Source: Paenibacillus castaneae
Lineage (GTDB): Bacteria > Bacillota > Bacilli > Paenibacillales > Paenibacillaceae
DNA: 64,000 nt
Reading direction: 5' to 3'
Assembly (NCBI RefSeq): GCF_002884445.1
Contig: NZ_KZ614144.1
Location: 3,194,053 to 3,258,052 of the forward strand
A program made the translations under genes and the position numbers. Within the stretch, counting starts at the first letter, position 1. Every line of letters begins with the position of its first letter. Positions 44,527 to 52,908 of this stretch are shown one piece after another. The notes beneath the pieces are model-generated. The model searched no databases. It saw only the letters and a list, made by a program, of their open reading frames with translations, and was not told the DNA's origin.

Positions 44527-45488
44527 TGGAGTGGCAAACACGTATAACCGAATTATTGCAAATAAAATATCCTATTATTCAAGGTGGACTAGCTTATTTA
44601 GCGTATGCAGACCTCGCTGCTGCCGTTTCGAACGCAGGTGGACTAGGTCAAATTACAGCTATGAGCCTCCCCAGCACTGATGATCTGCTCAAGGAAATTC
44701 AGCGTGTACGCACGCTAACCAGTAAGCCATTCGGTGTCAACTTTGCTATCGGAATGCATGGTGTTAATTATATGGATAGGGTTCAGGTCGCAATCGATGA
44801 ACAGGTGCCCGTAGTGACCATTACCGGTGGGAATCCGACGCCGATTCTAGAAACGCTGCAGTCCACAGATATTAAAACACTCGTACTCGTATCCTCAAGC
44901 AGACAAGCCCAAAAAGCTGAACAACTAGGTGCATCAGCGGTTATTGTTGTTGGGCAAGAGGGCGGCGGACACTTAGGACGTGATGATGTTGGCACCATGG
45001 TACTTGTACCTCAGGTCGTTGATGCTGTAAAAATTCCCGTCGTTGCCTCAGGCGGTATTGGGGATGGCCGCGGATGGATGGCAGCCCATGCACTTGGCGC
45101 GGAGGGCATCGAAATGGGGACCCGCTTTATCGCCACCGAGGAATGTGTTGACGCCTCTGCATCCTTTAAAAAAGCGCTTATTGAGAGCTCTGAATTTGAT
45201 ACAACGGTTATCAAACGTTCCATCCAAGCTCCTGCCAGGGTATTGAAGAGCGACTTTGTCGATAAAATTCTTGAAATTGAACGCGTATCACCAACCTATG
45301 AAGCGCTAAAGGATTATATTAGCGGTGAAGCTAATAAGCGTTGGATTTATGATGATATCAAAGAAGAAGGCTTCGGTTGGGCTGGCCAAGTGACCGGCAT
45401 GATCCATGATATCCCTACAGTCGCCGAGTTATTTGACAGGATGATTAAAGAGGCAGAGCAAATCCGTGGAAAATGGGGAGCTGTGTGA
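44523..45488 (+). CDS. FabK / nitronate monooxygenase-family flavoprotein
   Basis: The 321-residue FMN barrel enzyme shows YPIIQGGLAYLA near 15, GVNFAIG near 62, the His-containing motif GQEGGGHLGRDD near 142 and the FMN phosphate site ASGGIGDGRG near 179. The family includes nitronate monooxygenases and FabK-type enoyl reductases, which cannot be told apart here. Following a thiolase, a reductase and dehydratases, an enoyl reductase role is the natural reading. It overlaps the CHY gene and is the last clear member of the BirA-controlled run. Confidence 0.85.
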   Translation: MMEWQTRITELLQIKYPIIQGGLAYLAYADLAAAVSNAGGLGQITAMSLPSTDDLLKEIQRVRTLTSKPFGVNFAIGMHGVNYMDRVQVAIDEQVPVVTITGGNPTPILETLQSTDIKTLVLVSSSRQAQKAEQLGASAVIVVGQEGGGHLGRDDVGTMVLVPQVVDAVKIPVVASGGIGDGRGWMAAHALGAEGIEMGTRFIATEECVDASASFKKALIESSEFDTTVIKRSIQAPARVLKSDFVDKILEIERVSPTYEALKDYISGEANKRWIYDDIKEEGFGWAGQVTGMIHDIPTVAELFDRMIKEAEQIRGKWGAV

Positions 45489-45521
45489 TCGCCAGTCAAA
45501 AGTGAGAATGGAGGCTGCCAA

Positions 45522-46373
45522 ATGCAGACTAAGCCGATACCCACATTGAGGGAACAACTGGAGCTATCTTTGTACCAGCTCGAAACAGCGCCTTACGACA
45601 ATTTGTCGATTCAGAATATGACGGTCCCTCACTGGATCATATCTCATGTGAAAGAGGGGGTCGTCCAGATGGAGTCGAACGGTCTCACTTTTGAAGCGCG
45701 CTCAGGAGACGTGATGATCCACCTTCCACACCTTCCATTCTCTGAAAAGGCAGAATGCGCTGGGATTCATCAGTACATCTTTTTGGACCTTTACACGTCT
45801 TCTCATCTAGAATATTTCCGGCTTCATCCCATAGCGCCTGTTATTCGGCTGAATGACAATCAACGCTTCATTAACCTATTTAACGAGCTGGAGAAAACGT
45901 GGCACCAGCAGGATAGCGAGGAGCGCAATCTGTATCTGTTCTCCTTGGTTACTTCACTTGTGGCCCTGCTCATGGAAAGTTGGAAGACCGCGGGTTCTCC
46001 TTCCAGACCGGAGAAGCTTCGTACGAATCAAGATCGTTTCGTAACGGTTATCAATTATATGAATCATAATCTAGAGAAGAAAATTTCGCGCGAAGAATTG
46101 GCTGCTTTTCTTCATTTGAATCCTAGTTATTTCGCTCGTAAATTCCAGCAGTATTATAATAAAGCTCCCATGCAGATGCTTAAGGAGCTGCGACTTAGAA
46201 GGGCTGAGCGGCTGTTGGAGACAACGGATTACACGTTGGAAACCATATCAAAAATGTGCGGTATGGGGGATGCCTCCTATTTTAGCAAAACCTTCAGAAT
46301 AGAAAACGGCTTGACACCCGGCCAATACCGCCAAAGCACCAAAAGTACAAAACGTGGTTATTTTTCTTCTTAA
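45522..46373 (+). CDS. AraC-family regulator
   Basis: The 283-residue protein has a cupin-like N-terminal half (HVKEGVVQMESNGLTFEARSGDVM in parts, near 42-65) and a C-terminal double helix-turn-helix ending GMGDASYFSKTFRIENGLTPGQYR near 245. It starts 33 bases after the flavoprotein with GGAGG and no terminator between, so read-through from the bioY operon is possible. Its likely targets are the oxidoreductase and isomerase genes downstream, past its terminator. Confidence 0.87.
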   Translation: MQTKPIPTLREQLELSLYQLETAPYDNLSIQNMTVPHWIISHVKEGVVQMESNGLTFEARSGDVMIHLPHLPFSEKAECAGIHQYIFLDLYTSSHLEYFRLHPIAPVIRLNDNQRFINLFNELEKTWHQQDSEERNLYLFSLVTSLVALLMESWKTAGSPSRPEKLRTNQDRFVTVINYMNHNLEKKISREELAAFLHLNPSYFARKFQQYYNKAPMQMLKELRLRRAERLLETTDYTLETISKMCGMGDASYFSKTFRIENGLTPGQYRQSTKSTKRGYFSS

Positions 46374-46388
46374 ACTATTCGGAAAAAG

Positions 46389-46410
46389 AGCGGCTGCAGA
46401 GCCGCTTTTT
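46389..46410 (+). terminator. Rho-independent terminator
   Basis: AGCGGC (46389-46394) pairs with GCCGCT (46401-46406), followed by TTTT. Confidence 0.8.
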
Positions 46411-46517
46411 GCATTCAACGGCTTAGAACAAAGGTATCAAAAGTACAATAAGAAGCGCTTTTGCTCATATTGTTATCCGACCGAAGCGACGCTACGATAA
46501 AGGCGGAGGGATGACAA

Positions 46518-47627
46518 ATGAAAAATCAAACCATTTCGATTTTAGGTGCAGGAGCGATAGCACGACATCATGCGGAAGCATTAAAAAATTGGCCGGCGAG
46601 CGACAATATCCAGTTGGCCGTAACAGATGTCAACATTCAGACGTTGGAGGACTTCGGCAATAATTATCCTGAGGCCATTCTGTTCCGAACCATAGACGAG
46701 CTGTTATCAATGCCGACTGGAGAACTAGACATCATAATTGTAGCTACTCCGCCATTTGCTCATTTTGAACTTGTTCAAAGAGCATTAATATCAGGAAGGC
46801 ATGTGTTATGCGAGAAGCCGCTTGCCATGAACCGCGTGGAAGCGGAAAAGATGCTAACACTGGCGAAAAACCATAACCGATTGCTTGCTTGCTGCAGCAA
46901 CAGATTCCTTGGCGTAGAGACGACCGAAGAAGTTAAGCGATTGATCGAGCGAAGGGAGCTTGGTGAATTATACCATATGACGTTTATTCAGAAACATCAG
47001 CGAAGTCGCACGGGTATCGAATATCAGCCATCGTCTCGATGGTTTCTGGACAGCAGCAAGAGCGGGGGAGGAACACTGATGGACTGGGGCCCTTATGACA
47101 TGGCCTGTTTAATTGACCTGTTGTCGCCAGTCCGTGTGGACATCGTATCAGCCTGGTTGTCGAATCCGGAAACAGAGTCCACTCTGGGAAAGGACTTCAT
47201 AAATGATGTTGAGCAGCATGTAGGTGCAAGCCTAATTTTCTATGGTGACGGCACCCTGTATAACAAGATTCACGTTACCTACGAAAGAGCCGCTTGCACA
47301 CATGGACTAGAGACATCAATAGTACAGCTAGAGGGAAGCTGCGGTGCTGCAAATTGGGATTGGTTATGCTGGGATGGAAAGGGTAATGTAAACCTAACTA
47401 CAGCCGTGAATGATGGAGTTAACCCACTCAGTCGTACTTTCATTAATCAGGACGGTTTAGCCGTGATGGAACGGCCTTTGCATGGATTTATGAAAGCCTT
47501 ACGCGGGGAGAAATCTCGCGCACTGCTAAATGAACAAGCCGTTTTTAATTTCAGCATCCTACAAGCCATTTATGAAAGTGCCGCGACGATGAAGCCGCAA
47601 TCCCTATTTAAGGGGGAGTCTCGATGA
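46518..47627 (+). CDS. Gfo/Idh/MocA-family oxidoreductase
   Basis: The 369-residue NAD(P)-dependent sugar or inositol dehydrogenase has the Rossmann loop LGAGAIARHHAEAL near 9-22, ATPPFAHFEL near 76 and the family's CEKPLAMNRVEA near 98, which holds the catalytic lysine. GGGTLMDWGPYDMACLIDLL near 179 is in the substrate domain. It begins behind GGAGGG, and its end overlaps the isomerase gene by four bases. The substrate sugar is unknown. Confidence 0.9.
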   Translation: MKNQTISILGAGAIARHHAEALKNWPASDNIQLAVTDVNIQTLEDFGNNYPEAILFRTIDELLSMPTGELDIIIVATPPFAHFELVQRALISGRHVLCEKPLAMNRVEAEKMLTLAKNHNRLLACCSNRFLGVETTEEVKRLIERRELGELYHMTFIQKHQRSRTGIEYQPSSRWFLDSSKSGGGTLMDWGPYDMACLIDLLSPVRVDIVSAWLSNPETESTLGKDFINDVEQHVGASLIFYGDGTLYNKIHVTYERAACTHGLETSIVQLEGSCGAANWDWLCWDGKGNVNLTTAVNDGVNPLSRTFINQDGLAVMERPLHGFMKALRGEKSRALLNEQAVFNFSILQAIYESAATMKPQSLFKGESR

Positions 47628-48463
47628 ACAATCCCATATATGCAATGGATACGTTCTTCTATAACTCCCAAGGCGTGTATCCTTTCGAGACACGATGCGA
47701 GATGATCAAAGAGGCTGGTTATGACAGTACTTATCTTACGTTTTGGAGCGATGAAGCATGGCAGGATGTCGAGAAGCTAACGAGTGTTACGGAACGATAT
47801 GGACTCCAAATTGCCGCCGTATACGTGGTACTGGATATAGCGGCTGTTGAATATAGTTTAGACAATCATCGAATTCTTCGTCTTGTCGAGACGATGGAGG
47901 GGTGCAGCACGATTGAGATCGCTATAAACGCTTCCGATATTGCTAGTGTCCATGACGATGAGCAAGCCATCCTCTGGTTAAATCGGATTCTTAAAGCAGC
48001 CGAAAGCCGAAATATTCAGATCCTGTTATATCCTCATATCTCTAATTGGATGGAAACAGCACAGGATGCGCTTAGGTTGTGTGAGAAAATTAAACATCCT
48101 CAGCTTGGCATTATTTTCCCGCTCTTTCATTGGTATGCAGTGGACAATTCCAACTTGGCAAATCTGCTAGTTGAGATAAGTCCATATCTCCGGGCTGTGA
48201 ATTTAAGTGGAAGCCGTAAAAATTCTGACAATGCGACCGGACTGCCGGCGACCATTGAGCTGCTGGATCAAGGTGAGATCGATATGTTCTATGTGCTTGG
48301 ACTTCTGCGCCGAATTAATTTCCAGGGACCCATAGGGTTTCAGGGATACTCAATTGGTGGAGACGCATATCGTAATATTCAGCACAACCTTCAAGTGTTC
48401 CATGAATTGAATGATCGGCTGAACCGTCATATCAATTGGTCATTCATGAAGGAGTATAAATGA
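47624..48463 (+). CDS. Sugar phosphate isomerase/epimerase-family TIM-barrel protein
   Basis: The 279-residue protein fits the xylose-isomerase-like barrel family: AMDTFFYNSQGVYPF at the start, MIKEAGYDSTYLTFW near 26, PHISNWMETAQDALRL near 142 and GPIGFQGYS near the end. The usual metal-binding Glu/Asp/His set is only partly obvious. It overlaps the oxidoreductase gene (ATGA), forming a two-step catabolic unit for a sugar, inositol-like or glycan-derived compound. Confidence 0.82.
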   Translation: MNNPIYAMDTFFYNSQGVYPFETRCEMIKEAGYDSTYLTFWSDEAWQDVEKLTSVTERYGLQIAAVYVVLDIAAVEYSLDNHRILRLVETMEGCSTIEIAINASDIASVHDDEQAILWLNRILKAAESRNIQILLYPHISNWMETAQDALRLCEKIKHPQLGIIFPLFHWYAVDNSNLANLLVEISPYLRAVNLSGSRKNSDNATGLPATIELLDQGEIDMFYVLGLLRRINFQGPIGFQGYSIGGDAYRNIQHNLQVFHELNDRLNRHINWSFMKEYK

Positions 48464-48518
48464 AGAATGAGTAGTGGCTTAAGAATTACCTATTGAGAGA
48501 AGAGAAACCATATTGAGA

Positions 48519-48546
48519 AAAGGATTCGCTATGCGGATCCTTTTTA
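48519..48546 (+). terminator. Rho-independent terminator
   Basis: AAAGGATTCGC (48519-48529) pairs with GCGGATCCTTT (48533-48543), with one wobble, followed by TTATT. The following 48547-48819 has no gene I recognise. A short open stretch near 48680-48770 reads protein-like (DFLNSFIYQNEQCLAYDGEN) but has no start signal. Confidence 0.85.
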
Positions 48547-48819
48547 TTATTTAGGTAATTAATCAGGTGATCACGCTTTAAAGGGGACTGATTAATCGTT
48601 GGTCAAGTATTATAGAATGACGTTATAATAGTATTAAATAATTGTGAAAGACATGCAATCTTAATTGAAGTTCTCGCATGACTTCCTGAATTCGTTTATT
48701 TACCAGAATGAACAATGCTTAGCTTATGATGGCGAAAATAATTGGATAAATTTAACATAATTTCACTGTGAAGAAAAGGGCGGGTTTTTCGGATTTTATA
48801 AGGAGGTAGTTAAAGCTAA

Positions 48820-49032
48820 ATGGATTCTAGAAAAGAAACGCCGGAACAATTACGGGAACGTTTAAGACAAAAAGAATTAAAAAACAACCCTTTTGGAACG
48901 TTTAGTGATGGAGTAAATCGCGCACAATTTGGAAATTTAACTGATTTAGTTGGCGGTTTGGGATGGAAAGGCACTGGAATTATCATTTTATTATTGGTTA
49001 TAGGTTTTATCATTTATAAAATACTGTATTAA
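48820..49032 (+). CDS. DUF6366-like small membrane protein
   Basis: The 70-residue protein has a charged helix (RKETPEQLRERLRQKELKNN), a conserved-looking middle (NPFGTFSDGVNRAQFGNLTDL and VGGLGWKGTG) and one C-terminal hydrophobic helix (IIILLLVIGFIIYKILY). From memory this matches DUF6366, of unknown function. ATG 48820 lies 13 bases after AAGGAGG. Confidence 0.7.
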   Translation: MDSRKETPEQLRERLRQKELKNNPFGTFSDGVNRAQFGNLTDLVGGLGWKGTGIIILLLVIGFIIYKILY

Positions 49033-49197
49033 TAATTATAGGGATGATTATACATTTTTCGACACTTGAAGATTAAGCATATTCACGAGATTTTTTCGAA
49101 TATGCTCATTAGTTTAAAGAATTTAACAATATAGCTACGCAGGCCTGAATTAATAAATACGATACCAAGTGGCAATTTAACTAAAATATAAAAAGCT

Positions 49198-49217
49198 CGC
49201 TTAAGAAGCGTTTTTTT
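49198..49217 (+). terminator. Small terminator
   Basis: CGCTT-AAG-AAGCG is followed by T7. A second hairpin (AGCATATTC/GAATATGCT) lies near 49075-49110. The rest of 49033-49499 shows nothing recognisable. Confidence 0.65.
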
Positions 49218-49499
49218 ATTACAGAGTATTAATGAAGAAAATGAATAAGTAGTATTCATACATAAGAGAAGAATGAATATGAAAAAAAGAAAATGAATAA
49301 GACGGAGATTGTGAGAGAATCAAATAAAGTTATGAGCAATGTAAATTGACCCAAAACATCTAATTCAATTGACAATCCGGCAGACTACTTCACAAAACTC
49401 GTATTTTGTACATATGTCTATAACTAAGCAATATCCCTTATCCATCAATGGTTTTTATATTGTGTCATACATTATATGACTGTATTTCAGAAATCCAAT

Positions 49500-49945
49500 T
49501 TATATGTTTCCGTCCGGGTCAGTGAACGTTACATTTGGACCGCAAGTTACCCTCTCGCCTATAATGTTAACTCCGTTTTCTTTAAAACGTTCGAAAAGTT
49601 CTTGAATATGTGGAGTAACGAAACACCCAACGGCGTGACGTTTACCTCCGTCCAAAGTCCATGAAAAGCCTAATCGACCGCCTTCTTCTCCCGACTCGTG
49701 AAGGAATAACGCAGGAATTGTTCCTGTAGCTGGGTCTGTAGTGTTTTTCCATCAGCTTCGAAAAACCTCATGATCGCCATGCCCATCCCAGGTTCAACAG
49801 CATGGATGTTTGACGGTTGGCATCCTAAATTTTTCTGATACCATTTCACGGACTCATAGACGTTACTCACAGGGACGTAAAGACATGTCATTCCTGTAAT
49901 GTCGCGTACTTTTTTCTCTACCATAGTTTCTTCATTTTGCGGCAT
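49500..49945 (-). pseudogene. Frameshifted VOC (glyoxalase-type) gene
   Basis: From ATG 49945 (AAGGAGG eight bases ahead) the reverse strand reads MPQNEETM...YVPVSNVYESVKWYQKNLG...GMGMAIMRF up to KTLQTQ. That frame then ends at 49670. In another frame homology continues at once with PALFLHESGEEGG, RLGFSWTLDGGKRHAVGCF, TPHIQELFERF and FTDPDGN, to a stop at 49500. One frameshift near 49745 therefore splits a single VOC-domain gene of about 148 codons. Confidence 0.75.
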
Positions 49946-50016
49946 ATCCATTTCCTCCTTCAAAAATGTTAAATAAACCATAATTATCTTCTGTTTCCAA
50001 ACCACTTTCAGCAGTG

Positions 50017-50385
50017 CTACATTTGTATTGTCATTAATCGATTGCCGTCAGGATCTTCAAAAATGACGATATTGTTTTCTAATATCTCGTTATGAATCAC
50101 GATCTCGGATTCTTTCAGAAACTGGAGTGTCTGCGAAATATCATCTGTCTTAAAAAACATCTGCGGCTGGGGAGCTGGTGCCGCACCATTATTGGAATCC
50201 AGCAGAATCTCGGTTCCTTCGAAATGCAGTGTATAAACCGTAGAAAGTCGCCCCTCCATGTAATCCTCGTTGTATGGCAGATCAAACACACGGCTATACC
50301 ATTCAACTGCCCGTTTCATATCTGAAACATGGATAAAGATCGAGCCTACTCGTTTTTCAAGCTTGCTTCCTGCCGTTGTTTTCAT
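50017..50385 (-). CDS. VOC-family (glyoxalase/bleomycin resistance-type) protein
   Basis: The 122-residue protein has the paired beta-alpha-beta-beta-beta units of the VOC fold: RVGSIFIHVSDMKRAVEWYSRVFDL near 12-36, EGTEILLDSNN, then MFFKTDDISQTLQFLKE and the terminal IVIFEDPDGNRLMTIQ. The function is unknown; VOC proteins include isomerases, dioxygenases and drug-binding proteins. It starts behind AAAAGGAG. The frameshifted VOC gene downstream on the same strand was probably its operon partner. Confidence 0.85.
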   Translation of the reverse strand: MKTTAGSKLEKRVGSIFIHVSDMKRAVEWYSRVFDLPYNEDYMEGRLSTVYTLHFEGTEILLDSNNGAAPAPQPQMFFKTDDISQTLQFLKESEIVIHNEILENNIVIFEDPDGNRLMTIQM

Positions 50386-50528
50386 TCAATTTCCTCTCCT
50401 TTTAAATGGAAAATTAATCTACGTTTAGGATAGCGAATATATGTTCCCTTGTAAAGGATTAGTTTATAATATTTGCCACACTATCCTCCCTCTAGTTTAA
50501 TAACTCGTGCATCTCGGGGATCACGAGA

Positions 50529-50575
50529 TTGTATAGAAGTTCTTGTCTTGAGCCACGACAAGAACTTCTATACAA
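50529..50575 (+). repeat. Perfect 19-bp inverted repeat with a nearby third copy
   Basis: TTGTATAGAAGTTCTTGTC (50529-50547) and its exact complement (50557-50575) flank a 9-bp spacer. A third, imperfect copy TTGTATAGATGTTTTTGTC lies at 50608-50626 in the same direction as the first. A long A-run follows the repeat. It lies just outside the Tn554-like remnant and resembles a recombinase-site or terminator-like boundary. Confidence 0.75.
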
Positions 50576-50652
50576 AAAATAAAAAAGCCGCAGTTAATGC
50601 GACTTCCGTTGTATAGATGTTTTTGTCGTCCGACAACTGCTGGTCACGTAAT

Positions 50653-50684
50653 GAAGGCAACCGTCGTACTGACCGGTTGCCTTC
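50653..50684 (+). repeat. Hairpin GAAGGCAACCG with a related copy at 63.5 kb
   Basis: GAAGGCAACCG (50653-50663) pairs perfectly with CGGTTGCCTTC (50674-50684). A similar sequence, sharing TACTGACC and TTGnCTTC, lies at 63468-63500 next to the IS110-type element. No gene is recognised in the remainder of 50386-50787. Confidence 0.6.
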
Positions 50685-50787
50685 GAGTGTGTAATATTAA
50701 GGTGGCTACGTTTATCGGCAGCCCTAGCTATTCATTTATTTATTAATTTCAATAACTAAGTCATCCAACCGATAACACCTGTTTTTA

Positions 50788-51257
50788 TCACTGAAACTTC
50801 TCAAACTCGTTTTTTAGCCAGATCTGATTTTGTTGAGCTACATACTGTTCTAAACGAATAATTTGTTCAACTAGTTCAGACTTTGTGGACTGCATATAAC
50901 GTATTCTAACGCGCTCTAGGTCTCGATTAAGTTTGATCTGTTTGAATGATTCCATATCGTCCATAAGCTGCTTAACGGCCCTTTTACGCGACTTATAAGG
51001 CTTGGCAGTTTGATGCTGAGCGAAATATGCCTGAAGTTCGCTATTCCTACGAATGTGTTAGAGTGAATACCCTCACCATCTGGATCCAATTCCCTGGTTA
51101 GTTCCGAAACAGTGTGATAAGAAACAGGTTTATTATCTTTGACAAGCTTATCGATTGCATTAATTCCGAGTTCAACAGATCTACTTTTTCTTTGCTCATA
51201 TCTGTTTTGAAGCCAATATAATTCATTATTTGCGGGAGATTCTGATTTCTGGCGCAT
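50788..51257 (-). pseudogene. Tn554 TnpC-like transposition regulator, frameshifted
   Basis: From ATG 51257 the reverse strand encodes MRQKSESPANNELYWLQNRY, KSRSVELGINAIDKLVKDN and SYHTVSELTRELDP, up to HSNTF. One base is then missing near 51053. In the adjusted frame it continues RNSELQAYFAQHQ, KRAVKQLMDDMESF and NQIWLKNEFEKF, stopping at 50788. The helical protein fits the small third protein of Tn554-type elements. Its start overlaps the end of the recombinase fragment, the usual tnpB-tnpC arrangement. Confidence 0.7.
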
Positions 51258-51860
51258 GTTTTTCATCCTTTTGATATCTTTCAATTAAATGTAACTCTTT
51301 AAGCTCATTTCGAGCTCGATTCTTAGTAATCTTCATTTTTTGAGCTTCTAGTGGCAATCCAAGCTTTTCAAATCGTTTCTCGCTTTCATCTGCCCATGTG
51401 TAGAGAGCCGTTATTTCATCTTTAAATTCAGGCCGGGGAACTTTAGCAGCACATCCGATACATGCCATTTTTGTAGGACATACTGAGTCCATTGTACAGA
51501 TACCGCCTACTACTTTTGAAAGAGTCCCTACTTTCTCCCGATAGTCATCATATAATTCTTGCAATTCCTCCGGACCTCTCAAAATTCCCTTCTGAATATC
51601 GATTTGGGTAACCCAATTTTCATGGAGACTATTAATTGACTCCGAGATCTGCTGGGATGTAGGTGCAAAGTAATATGCAGTTACTTCAACATCCTTCTGA
51701 TGTAAGAGCGACTTGACGATATCCAGTGGAAGCTTCTCACTTTGTACTGCATGCGTAGCAAAGGCATGGCGAAGTAAGTGAGATTTTACGATTACCTGAT
51801 TACCTTCAGCTGTTTGAATGATGATCCCGTGTAGTAGGAATCTTAATATTGCATTAATAG
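51226..51860 (-). pseudogene. 5'-truncated Tn554 TnpB-like tyrosine recombinase
   Basis: The reverse frame is open from about 51860 to 51226, longer than its first possible start at 51582. It carries the recombinase box HLLRHAFATHAVQ, KLPLDIVKSLLHQKDVEV and the catalytic tyrosine region TAYYFAP. A Cys cluster follows (CTMDSVCPTKMACIGCAAK), as in TnpB of Tn554 elements. The N-terminal half, including the first catalytic arginine, is absent. The fragment begins where the AbiJ-like gene is cut. Confidence 0.75.
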
Positions 51861-52676
51861 TAAAATTAAAAAGTCCATTCGCTGCCGGGTGATTCGCAGT
51901 TCTCCTTGAAGTTCTCCCCTGGCATATGGATTGTAATGGAGATATACTTGAGGGATTAATGCTGGGAAGTCGCCGTCGGCTCTTTTAAAAAAGTTAAAAT
52001 ATGTATCAAAGAGAAGCTGTTCCGGTGGAGATGCGAGAGTTTTTCTTAACCTTTGAAAAAGTCCCTCTTCTGCTTCCGGATAACCATCAAATCTTTCTAT
52101 TCTAGCCCACCAGTTTACCAGATCTTTCCATTTTAATCCTGTTGTTTGCGGGATATTTTCTTCATACACCAAACAGTGCTCACCATTGTCGACAATCTCG
52201 ATATTGTTTTCTAGAGAGTCAGTTATGACAATTCGTGGTTTATAGCCGTCCGCCGCAAAGATGAGGTTCTTGATGCTCCCACTCGGACCGCATCTCACAT
52301 TTACAGCACCATACACTGGATATCCCGATATACGTCCAACTTCTTGCATTTTGTATCCGTCACCTTCAAGGTGTTTGTTAATGATTTCAAGGAATAACGC
52401 TGTTTCGTCCGGTTTTCTGACCTCCGGGTGGGTCAACTGAACCAAAAAGTCTATGAAAAATGAATCTGGTATAGTCAGTACTTCAAGAATTTCATAATAT
52501 AAATAATCCACTTCCCAGTCAGAATTATTGATCATGTGCTGGCAAATATCCTCTTCCGCGGTTATAAACCTAGGATCAGTGGAGTTCATCTGATCCAGCG
52601 GCCAGGTCCTATAAAGAAAGGTAATGAAATCCAATCTGACATCCAATTGAAGACCAGTTGAGAATAACTCGTCCAT
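51843..52676 (-). CDS. AbiJ-NTD3-type defence protein, C-terminally truncated
   Basis: The 277-residue protein has a segment typical of AbiJ N-terminal domain 3 proteins: LDFITFLYRTWPL, STDPRFITAEEDICQHMINN, SDWEVDYL. HLEGDGYKMQEVGRISGYPVYG follows in pieces near 100. A second domain (GPSGSIKNLIFAADGYKPRIV onward, about 140-277) ends abruptly at RQRMDFLILL-LMQY. Relatives, as I recall them, continue there into an (I)EVDG-x-HY nuclease-like motif. The break coincides with the start of the Tn554-like fragment. No ribosome binding site precedes ATG 52676. Confidence 0.6.
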   Translation of the reverse strand: MDELFSTGLQLDVRLDFITFLYRTWPLDQMNSTDPRFITAEEDICQHMINNSDWEVDYLYYEILEVLTIPDSFFIDFLVQLTHPEVRKPDETALFLEIINKHLEGDGYKMQEVGRISGYPVYGAVNVRCGPSGSIKNLIFAADGYKPRIVITDSLENNIEIVDNGEHCLVYEENIPQTTGLKWKDLVNWWARIERFDGYPEAEEGLFQRLRKTLASPPEQLLFDTYFNFFKRADGDFPALIPQVYLHYNPYARGELQGELRITRQRMDFLILLLMQY

Positions 52677-52908
52677 TAAGTATTGTCTGGTTAATCACGT
52701 AATGTTTGTGGCCATTTTTAAACTCCCGATTATAACGAATTTCCTAATTATACTACATTCGTTACATCCGTGGGGTCCTTGCCAGTCGATCTGTTCTGTT
52801 TTTCACAGTCGGTCCGCCTACTTAAATCCAGATGCAATTCATGTTACCGGTTCCTTCGAGAGCTTACATTATTCGTTGGTTTGAGAGACATTTGAGATTC
52901 CCCCGTAT

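Noticed and set aside
49476..49664. 62-codon forward ORF
   Set aside because: It is antisense to the frameshifted VOC gene, whose reverse reading is clearly homologous.
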